Shown here piece after piece: positions 1 through 6,089 of a stretch of DNA of 7,112 bases. The first letter of the stretch is position 1; every line of letters starts with the position of its first letter. The DNA is taken from contig DDWP01000012.1 in the NCBI GenBank assembly GCA_002345725.1, positions 1-7,112 of the forward strand, given 5' to 3'. The position numbers were made by a program, and so were the translations under genes. The notes under the pieces were generated by a model. The model was not told the DNA's origin. It saw only the letters and a program-made list of their open reading frames with translations, and searched no databases. This DNA is from Candidatus Shapirobacteria bacterium UBA2283 (GTDB taxonomy: Bacteria > Patescibacteriota > Microgenomatia > UBA12405).

Positions 1-2
1 CC

Positions 3-1925
3 TTACCCTTCTTACCCACCCTTTTTTGCACAAACCAAAACGGCCAACCACTATCAATCATTATCATTAATGACAAAGTCGCCAATAGTGGAGATAATAA
101 AACTATTAAACAACAAGCAGCTAATCTTTCCAACATCATCTTTGTATTCTACATCCTAGCGATGCCTACGTTTGGTGTAGCTATCGATTTTCAAGAATCA
201 CTCATTTTCTATCTCATACCACCAATTATTTATCTAAATCTATTGAGCGAGAAAAAAACCACATCCCCCGTCAACCCTCGTATTATCTTACTGCTTATTC
301 TGTCTCTGTTTACCTACCTTGTTAGTACTCTGTATTCAAAAAACTTTGGTATGTCTTATTACCATTTCTGGAACTATTTTATAGTCGTTTTTTTATTACT
401 CATTTATCTCTATTACAAAAACCATTTCCACAAAACATTTGAAACCAGCCTCATTATTATCTCCGTTATCTATTGCTTGATATTTTATGGTCAAAAGCTA
501 GGATTATTACCCCCAGACGCTAAAAATTTCGGTGACAGTTTTCTCTCCCAGGCATGGGGGCACAGTTACCTTGGAAACTTCCTAATTATCAGCACTCTAC
601 TCTCAATCAAAAACATTTCCACCACAAAGATATACTCCTTCTTTACCCCCATTCTCTTTATAAACACCATCTTTCTCTCTTACTCCCGCTCAGCCCTAGC
701 CGCCATAATCTTGGGGCTTTTCTTATTAAAATATCCCTTCAAAAAAATCGTTATTCTTACCACTATATTTCTATTAGTGGTTATGACCATAAAATCCGCC
801 ATACCCGGACAAGAATATAAAAGCCTCGATGGTAAGCGCCCGGAATATTTCTACCAAGGAATAGTCGGATTCATCTCCCGACCACTCTTTGGCAACGGAC
901 CGGGCACCTTTACCATAACCAACAATCAATACCGCATCCCATCTGATATTGGTACCAACACTACCCACAATTCTATTATCGACAATTTACACAATCAAGG
1001 GATTTTCTACACCATTATCTTTAGCTGTCTACTCTACATTGGATTTAAACATCAATTCAAATACAACTTCCCCTATTTTGTCATAGGCTTCTCCAGCTTC
1101 TTTGGATCACTACTTGATTCATATTGGTCAAACTATGGGATTTTACTCATCAGTCTTATCTTTATTTTCTACCAACCTCAAAATACGACTCAACCAGCCC
1201 ACAACAAAGACAGCAATTCCCATACCAAAATTCTCAGTTTTAGCACCATCATTCTGCTATTGTTTTTCATATCCAAAACAACTTCCGATTATTTGTTCTT
1301 AATCGGCAAATACGACCAAAGCCTAACTTTCGACCCCCTTAACCTAAATTCAAGACTAGAATTACTCAACGATCCCCAACATCTTCCCACTACTTTACGC
1401 CTTTTCCCCCAAGAAGACACTGTATACCACAAACTAGTCAATACTGTTCCCTTACCCCAAGCCAACAACTATTATCTAGAATATATAAAAAAGCACCCTT
1501 ATACTTCACGTGACTATCAATTAAAGCTACTATCCTCCGCCAATCAATATCACGACCAGCAAATATTTAACACCTTTGAACCCTTCTACCCACTCCTTTT
1601 AAAAAAACCTCCCACTCATTTTGAGTCGCTACAATTTGCTAAAAACTATTATCTTCACGCTCTCCATCTCTGGCAAACAGACAATAAATCAGCGTCTCTC
1701 AAATATTTTGAAAAATCATATCAACTTGCCAACGGCCAAAGCCACTTCTTTATAGAATACGCCAACGCCCTTTACCACAATAATTATCTTTCCCTATCTC
1801 AAGAGATAATTAACAGTTGCCTAGGAAACCCATATGCCAGGATTCATTGTCAGGAATATACTTCCAAATATTCAACAACTCCATTACCTCCAGGAGAATA
1901 TAAGGACACTATCCTCAGTTTATAA
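3..1925 (+). CDS. Wzy_C / O-antigen ligase-like membrane protein with TPR-like tail, N-terminus outside window
   Basis: Polytopic inner-membrane protein of the O-antigen ligase/polymerase (WaaL/Wzy) superfamily, which polymerises lipid-linked glycan or transfers it to an acceptor at the outer face of the membrane. Numbering from the ATG at 162, hydrophobic segments fill residues 1-29, 40-58, 70-86, 95-115, 136-148, 158-190, 195-211, 280-335 and 358-381. Family-type motifs are WGHSYLG (132-138), YSRSALA (174-180), the loop RPLFGNGPGTF (240-250) and a Thr-His-Asn (268-270). Residues about 485-560 form helical pairs resembling TPR repeats, as in ligases with a soluble tail. The first in-frame ATG is at 162, but I do not take it as the start. 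The frame is open to the window edge with no ATG, GTG or TTG, a hydrophobic segment crosses position 162, and 10 of the 14 Gs from 42 to 161 lie in first codon position. Family assignment is firm; ligase versus polymerase versus protein glycosylation is undecided. Confidence 0.85.
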   Translation, partial: LPFLPTLFCTNQNGQPLSIIIINDKVANSGDNKTIKQQAANLSNIIFVFYILAMPTFGVAIDFQESLIFYLIPPIIYLNLLSEKKTTSPVNPRIILLLILSLFTYLVSTLYSKNFGMSYYHFWNYFIVVFLLLIYLYYKNHFHKTFETSLIIISVIYCLIFYGQKLGLLPPDAKNFGDSFLSQAWGHSYLGNFLIISTLLSIKNISTTKIYSFFTPILFINTIFLSYSRSALAAIILGLFLLKYPFKKIVILTTIFLLVVMTIKSAIPGQEYKSLDGKRPEYFYQGIVGFISRPLFGNGPGTFTITNNQYRIPSDIGTNTTHNSIIDNLHNQGIFYTIIFSCLLYIGFKHQFKYNFPYFVIGFSSFFGSLLDSYWSNYGILLISLIFIFYQPQNTTQPAHNKDSNSHTKILSFSTIILLLFFISKTTSDYLFLIGKYDQSLTFDPLNLNSRLELLNDPQHLPTTLRLFPQEDTVYHKLVNTVPLPQANNYYLEYIKKHPYTSRDYQLKLLSSANQYHDQQIFNTFEPFYPLLLKKPPTHFESLQFAKNYYLHALHLWQTDNKSASLKYFEKSYQLANGQSHFFIEYANALYHNNYLSLSQEIINSCLGNPYARIHCQEYTSKYSTTPLPPGEYKDTILSL

Positions 1926-1945
1926 AAAGCATATCCACCAACTGC

Positions 1946-1951
1946 TACAAT
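1946..1951 (+). promoter_or_regulatory. Possible -10 box (TACAAT) for a leaderless start of the first glycosyltransferase
   Basis: In the 33-base gap after the ligase-like gene, TACAAT matches the sigma70 -10 consensus at 5 of 6 positions. It ends 7 bases before the ATG at 1959, which would put the transcription start at or next to the start codon. No Shine-Dalgarno motif lies in the gap. I see no good -35 box, and read-through from the upstream gene is equally possible, so this is weak support. Confidence 0.3.
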
Positions 1952-1958
1952 TCTGTCA

Positions 1959-3032
1959 ATGTCACTTTTTATAATCTTCGATTCCATGAACATAGGGGGC
2001 ATTGAAAGAAAGATCGTCGATATTTGCCAAAATTACTCCGACACCCCCACCAAAATCTACCTACTCCTTAAGACAAAGTCAGGAGTCCTCCTTGAACAGA
2101 TTCCCAAAAACGTAATTATACTTTCACCCAATTATCATCCATTTATCAGCAATCTATTCTTTTGGGTGTGGATATACACCCAAGTTAACAGATACTCACC
2201 CAAACTAATTTTATCGTTTGGCAACTTCTATTCGATACATACTCTTTTTTCAAAAGTCATCTTTCACTTTTCCACCCCCACTATCATCAGCGAAGACTCT
2301 AGTATCGACATCCAGCTCCAATCCGACAAATTTACCCATATCCGGAGATTACTCATCAAGCACCTTTATCCTACCGCATCGGGAGCTATTGTCCTCACTT
2401 CCACCTCCAAGAAAAAACTCATTCAACTATGTCCTAAAGTAAAAAACATTATCACCATACTCCCTAATTGGCTACCACTCTCTCTACCCCATACGCCATC
2501 TGTCAAAACAACCAAAACCAACGACTTACTCTTTCTTGGTCGCTTTGCCACCCAAAAAAATCCTCTTGAATTTCTCAAAATCTACCGACACCTCCTCCTT
2601 TCCCGACCCAAGACCACTGCCACCATGGTCGGGTCAGGACCTTTACTCACTACTGTCAAAAATTACATCACCAAACACAATCTACCAGTCAACCTAATCT
2701 CTCCTACCATCGACGTCTTACCCTACTATCGTCAATCACGTATCTTATTACTCACCTCTCTACACGAAGGTTTCCCTCTCACCATCCTCGAAGCTTTTTC
2801 CCAAAAATGCCTAGTTGTCAGCCGGAGCCTACCTGAAATCCGCGACTTCTTTGATCTTAATTCCCACACCACTCTGTACCAATCCCCTACCAAAGCTCCA
2901 AATATGGTTCAACATCTATTAACCCAACCTCGCGAATCTACCCGATTAGTCAATCACTATTACACACGCATCCTTAACGACCAAAAAAACAACTTTCATG
3001 CTACTTTAAATTATCTAAACCAATACTTATGA
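1959..3032 (+). CDS. GT4-type glycosyltransferase, first of a tandem pair
   Basis: Retaining GT-B fold glycosyltransferase (357 aa) that would transfer a sugar from a nucleotide-sugar donor to a lipid-linked or growing glycan at the cytoplasmic membrane face. The N-terminal acceptor domain opens with a beta strand and the GGIERKIVDI motif (13-22), the glycine-rich loop common in GT4. The C-terminal donor domain shows PNWLPL (169-174), LGRFATQKNP (193-202), VGSGPL (224-229) and the EX7E motif with E270 and E278 in EGFPLTILE. LPEIRDFF follows at 291-298. Length is usual for the family, and I see no truncation. The start ATG lies 33 bases after the ligase stop and has no Shine-Dalgarno motif. 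The downstream gene begins within its stop codon (ATGA), so the pair is probably translationally coupled. The donor and acceptor sugars cannot be read from sequence alone. Confidence 0.93.
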   Translation: MSLFIIFDSMNIGGIERKIVDICQNYSDTPTKIYLLLKTKSGVLLEQIPKNVIILSPNYHPFISNLFFWVWIYTQVNRYSPKLILSFGNFYSIHTLFSKVIFHFSTPTIISEDSSIDIQLQSDKFTHIRRLLIKHLYPTASGAIVLTSTSKKKLIQLCPKVKNIITILPNWLPLSLPHTPSVKTTKTNDLLFLGRFATQKNPLEFLKIYRHLLLSRPKTTATMVGSGPLLTTVKNYITKHNLPVNLISPTIDVLPYYRQSRILLLTSLHEGFPLTILEAFSQKCLVVSRSLPEIRDFFDLNSHTTLYQSPTKAPNMVQHLLTQPRESTRLVNHYYTRILNDQKNNFHATLNYLNQYL

Positions 3033-4123
3033 CAAATCCTCGATCTCCTCGACTTCTCATTTCTTTTCATGACATGGCACTTGGTGGTATTCAAAAAAAG
3101 ATAGTTGATATCTCCAAATATCTGATAAAACACCAACCCGACACCAATGTCAGAATTAGTCTTCGTCGCAGAATTGGTATTTTTATTAATCAAATCCCCT
3201 CTAAGACCAAGATCTCCTCACCATACCGACCCATATATCGTTTAGGGGGCATTCGTTTTTTTCTTTGGATGGTCAAAGAAATTCTCATCTTCAGCCCCAC
3301 TCATATTCTTACCTTCATGGACTTTAGTGCCATCCCCACCATTGCCGCAGCCAAATTTGTTTTCTGGAAAAAAATTAAAATCACCATCGGCGAAGATATC
3401 CTCACTTCAAAGTATCTCGACGACACTTACTCAAAAGCTCATAAAAGATTAAAACAAAATCTAATTCAAAAATACTATCCTCAAGCCGATTCCATACTTG
3501 TCCAGACACCAGTCCAAAAGAAAGATCTAGAAAATATACTCAATCTCCCAAATTCTCCCAAAATTATTTCTACTCCCAATTGGCTTCCCTTAGACTATCC
3601 TTACCAGGAAACATATATCAATAAGGACATTGATATTCTCTATGTTGGTCGTATTGCCGCTCAAAAGAACCTTACTAAATTCATTGAAATTATCAAACAG
3701 ATTTCCCATAAGGATCCACATATAAAAGCGACCATTGTTGGTTCCGGAGAAGAAGACGATAAGATATCCCAACTAATTAAAAAAAATAACCTTCAAAAAA
3801 ACATTACCCGAGTTCCTCAGATCCCCAACCCTCAAGACTACTATCTTAAAGCCAAATATTTTCTACTAACTTCCGACTATGAAGGTTTCCCTCTAACTAT
3901 CATGGAAGCCATCGCCTCTGGCTGTTATCCTGTCAGCTACGATTTACCCGAGATAAGGCAGTTTTTTAATAAAGACACTTCAAGCTATATCTACCAAACT
4001 AACGACCAAGCAGTTAAACTTCTCAGTTCACCTCCACCAAAAAGCTTGTCTTACTACCAATCCAAGCTAAAAAAACTTCAACAACAGCACATACAAAAAT
4101 ACATTGATTTTTGTCTTAACTAG
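3029..4123 (+). CDS. GT4-type glycosyltransferase, second of a tandem pair
   Basis: Second GT-B glycosyltransferase (364 aa) with the same architecture as its upstream neighbour. It has GGIQKKIVDI at 19-28, PNWLPL at 183-188, VGRIAAQKN at 206-214, VGSGEE at 237-242, and EX7E with E285 and E293 in EGFPLTIME, followed by LPEIRQFF at 306-313. The near-identical blocks and order point to a gene duplication followed by strong divergence. In the glycine loop this copy has Gln where the first has Glu. The ATG overlaps the preceding TGA stop in ATGA, which fixes the start. The 3' end overlaps the minus-strand radical SAM gene by 8 bases. It presumably adds a different sugar, or makes a different linkage, in the same glycan; that is inference. 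Confidence 0.93.
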   Translation: MTNPRSPRLLISFHDMALGGIQKKIVDISKYLIKHQPDTNVRISLRRRIGIFINQIPSKTKISSPYRPIYRLGGIRFFLWMVKEILIFSPTHILTFMDFSAIPTIAAAKFVFWKKIKITIGEDILTSKYLDDTYSKAHKRLKQNLIQKYYPQADSILVQTPVQKKDLENILNLPNSPKIISTPNWLPLDYPYQETYINKDIDILYVGRIAAQKNLTKFIEIIKQISHKDPHIKATIVGSGEEDDKISQLIKKNNLQKNITRVPQIPNPQDYYLKAKYFLLTSDYEGFPLTIMEAIASGCYPVSYDLPEIRQFFNKDTSSYIYQTNDQAVKLLSSPPPKSLSYYQSKLKKLQQQHIQKYIDFCLN

Positions 4124-5219
4124 TCTCCGCTCCCAACTTCCCCGTTAATTTATATTTTGCATATCTTTTCATATCATATGCTGTTGCCCGATACGCGTTA
4201 CATCCGCTATTACATTTCTTACAGGCTTTTTTGGGTAGATTTTTACGAAATTCGATATTCTTTGGATCATAATATATTTCCCCCACAGTTCTTTTTTCTT
4301 TGATGAAGTTACCTATCGGCCTCACCGACAGACAATAATAGACATCCCCCAAACTATCCACTACAAAATCATCATATAAGAATGGACAAGGAGTTGTCCT
4401 ATTAGTCCCATTTTTATACATACTTATCATATCCTCCCAGTAATAACGACTAATACCTCTCGTACTCTTCGAATCTCTAATTGCTTCTAACACCTCAATA
4501 AACTTTTCTTTCACATTACTATCAATATCTAGCTCTCCTTTTGACTCCATATTTTTTATATAAGTGTCATGAAAACCAACTACCTGGAAACTACCTTCTG
4601 TTTTACTTTTCCTTAGCCACTCCACCATCTCCTGATACCTATCAATATTCTTTTTCAAAAGCAAACTCGATACAGCCACCTTAAAACCATATTTACTGGC
4701 CAGTTTTTTATAACCCGACACTGTCTTGGCACATTTATTAAAACCATTTTTTATTCTACGAAGACTATCGTGAACATCCTCTACCCCATCTATTGACACA
4801 CTAGCTACCAACTTAACACCCTTTCTTTTACAGTACTTGGCAATTTCCGCCATACTCTCTATTAAAATATCTGGGGTAAAACCGTTTGAATTTATCACTA
4901 GTCTTTCTAATTTTGGCATTGTATCGACAAACAATTTCACCGCCAAAACATAATCAGCAAACAGTGATGGCTCCCCTCCCGAGACAATTAAATCTCGCAC
5001 ATCTCTAAATATCGGGTCTTTCATTACTTCCACCCAATCCTTATAGACTAATTCATTTTTAGGTCTCATTTGCCAAATATTACACATCACACACCGCGAG
5101 TTACATTTATAGGTTAAGTTAATTATCAAGCTTCTCGGAGCCAACACTTTCATCTTTGATTCAAAGTTATAGCGATATACCCCTTCAATCAAAGACCACA
5201 ATTTCTTTAGATAATCCAT
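4116..5219 (-). CDS. Radical SAM enzyme with SPASM/twitch-like C-terminal cysteine region
   Basis: Cytoplasmic iron-sulfur enzyme that would cleave S-adenosylmethionine to a 5'-deoxyadenosyl radical. Numbering from a TTG codon one triplet upstream (368 aa), the canonical CX3CX2C cluster is C40, C44, C47 in YKCNSRCVMCNIW. It is followed by the GGEP SAM-binding motif (82-85) and further radical SAM barrel strands (VINSNG at 109-114, SVSIDG at 141-146). The C-terminal part has C279, C297, C334, C337 and C341 around a VDSLGDVYYC stretch and PIGN, the pattern of a SPASM or shorter twitch auxiliary cluster. Such proteins include peptide-maturing and sugar-modifying enzymes. No precursor-peptide gene is visible nearby, so the substrate is unknown. 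I prefer the ATG at 5219 over the adjacent TTG at 5222 because a minus-strand TATAAT lies 6 bases before it. Its 3' end overlaps the convergent glycosyltransferase. Confidence 0.92.
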   Translation of the reverse strand: MDYLKKLWSLIEGVYRYNFESKMKVLAPRSLIINLTYKCNSRCVMCNIWQMRPKNELVYKDWVEVMKDPIFRDVRDLIVSGGEPSLFADYVLAVKLFVDTMPKLERLVINSNGFTPDILIESMAEIAKYCKRKGVKLVASVSIDGVEDVHDSLRRIKNGFNKCAKTVSGYKKLASKYGFKVAVSSLLLKKNIDRYQEMVEWLRKSKTEGSFQVVGFHDTYIKNMESKGELDIDSNVKEKFIEVLEAIRDSKSTRGISRYYWEDMISMYKNGTNRTTPCPFLYDDFVVDSLGDVYYCLSVRPIGNFIKEKRTVGEIYYDPKNIEFRKNLPKKACKKCNSGCNAYRATAYDMKRYAKYKLTGKLGAETS

Positions 5220-5223
5220 CAAT

Positions 5224-5237
5224 TCATTATATAATGA
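5224..5237. promoter_or_regulatory. Palindromic divergent promoter core with two overlapping TATAAT boxes
   Basis: TCATTATATAATGA is a perfect 14-base palindrome between the divergent start codons. It contains a full consensus -10 hexamer on the plus strand (5230-5235) and another on the minus strand (5231-5226), overlapping by 2 bases. The plus box ends 5 bases before ATG 5241 and the minus box 6 bases before ATG 5219, so both transcripts would start at or beside the start codon. The -35 regions are poor: TTTAGA at 5206-5211 for the plus side, nothing convincing for the minus side. The symmetry could also serve as an operator for a dimeric regulator. The sequence is directly seen; promoter function is inferred. 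Confidence 0.6.
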
Positions 5238-5240
5238 CCT

Positions 5241-6089
5241 ATGTTCAAAGATAAGCTCAGAAAAATTAAGCCAATCGAAATATTTGTTTTTATATTTACC
5301 TTTTCACTTCTAGTCTTTGCCATAAAATTCTACACCTTCAAGCCAGAATACCGAATTATTCGAGTCGAGATAGTCAAACAAAATTGGATAGAAAACTACA
5401 ACCCACTAGGCTATAAGGCTCCATTCTGGCTTGCCTCCCGGTTAGAGATTGGCCAATCAGAAAAAAATCATAGCGGTCAGATCATCGCCGAAATTATTGA
5501 TCTAGAAAATTACGAAAAAAATACTGAAGAAATTGAACTATTTCTAAATCTCAAAATTCAAGTTGCTCACAATCCTCGTGACAATTCTTTTAGTTTCAAA
5601 GGCCGCCCTGTTACCATTGGCTCTCCCATCGAACTTTATTTCAACAACACTACCTTAGTCGGGCAAGTTATCGATGATCAAGTCCCTGAAAGTGGATATC
5701 CCCACAAAGACATTTTAGTTACCCTCCGTGGCCGTCAGATAAACCCAGCTGTATATTCTAAAATTGTTCCCGGAATAGAAGTATCCAATCTAGGCACCAA
5801 CGAGGTTATCGCCAAAGTCATTTCCGTTTCACAAGAACCGTCAACTCTAACCTCAGCCAAACTCGATCAGTACAGACAGGAGCTTCTCTTCTCAACCAAT
5901 CCAAAACAAAGAGATATCGTCATTGTCGCTCAAATAAAAGTTCAACAGTTAGCCGGACAATGGTTCTACGCCGGACGACAAAAAGTTAAGCTTTCCGCCA
6001 ATCAAGATCACAAACTATGGTTATATACCAAAGACATTACTCTTTACGATCTCGAAATTGAAGACATTAAAGAATTACCTCAAAAATAA
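5241..6089 (+). CDS. Membrane-anchored beta-rich repeat protein of unknown function (possibly DUF4330-like)
   Basis: A 282-residue protein with a short basic N-terminus (KDKLRKIK), one hydrophobic segment at about 12-30 without a lipobox or evident signal-peptidase site, and a hydrophilic remainder, so it is probably an anchored protein with its body outside the cytoplasm. The body looks like two units, each made of two beta-rich subunits (about 37-92, 98-147, 157-200 and 225-273). Examples are VTIGSPIELYF with LVGQVID in the second, PGIEVSNLG with VIAKVISV in the third, and WFYAGRQKVKLSAN in the fourth. This layout recalls DUF4330-type proteins, but I cannot confirm the family. The ATG lies 5 bases after a consensus TATAAT, suggesting a leaderless start. 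The next gene begins inside its last 32 bases, which suggests coupled expression with a second ligase-like protein and a role in surface glycan assembly. No catalytic motif is visible. Confidence 0.8.
   Translation: MFKDKLRKIKPIEIFVFIFTFSLLVFAIKFYTFKPEYRIIRVEIVKQNWIENYNPLGYKAPFWLASRLEIGQSEKNHSGQIIAEIIDLENYEKNTEEIELFLNLKIQVAHNPRDNSFSFKGRPVTIGSPIELYFNNTTLVGQVIDDQVPESGYPHKDILVTLRGRQINPAVYSKIVPGIEVSNLGTNEVIAKVISVSQEPSTLTSAKLDQYRQELLFSTNPKQRDIVIVAQIKVQQLAGQWFYAGRQKVKLSANQDHKLWLYTKDITLYDLEIEDIKELPQK

Noticed and set aside
70..159. A short frame starting at ATG 70, overlapping a TAA at 68-70 in another frame, which could be the true start of the ligase-like gene followed by a frameshift.
   Set aside because: It would need a -1 shift near 138-140 to join the main frame. 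The positions of G fit the main frame far better across 42-161, so no frameshift is needed.
554..968. Open frames at 554-820 (+) and 774-968 (-).
   Set aside because: They lie wholly inside the ligase-like gene, have no family features, and their composition is what out-of-frame reading of that gene gives.
1102..1302. A 66-codon plus-strand frame.
   Set aside because: Shadow of the ligase-like gene in another frame, without any start context or recognisable protein.
2218..2442. A Ser/Pro-rich 74-codon frame.
   Set aside because: Low-complexity composition from reading the first glycosyltransferase out of frame; the real gene has conserved motifs on both sides.
3011..3193. Minus-strand frames at 3011-3193 and 3590-3772.
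   Set aside because: Antisense to well-supported glycosyltransferase coding sequence, with no supporting features.
4116..4149. Inverted TTAAC and GTTAA near the convergent gene ends, as a possible terminator.
   Set aside because: Only 5 base pairs of A/T-rich stem with a 24-base loop and no T-run, so it is not a credible terminator.
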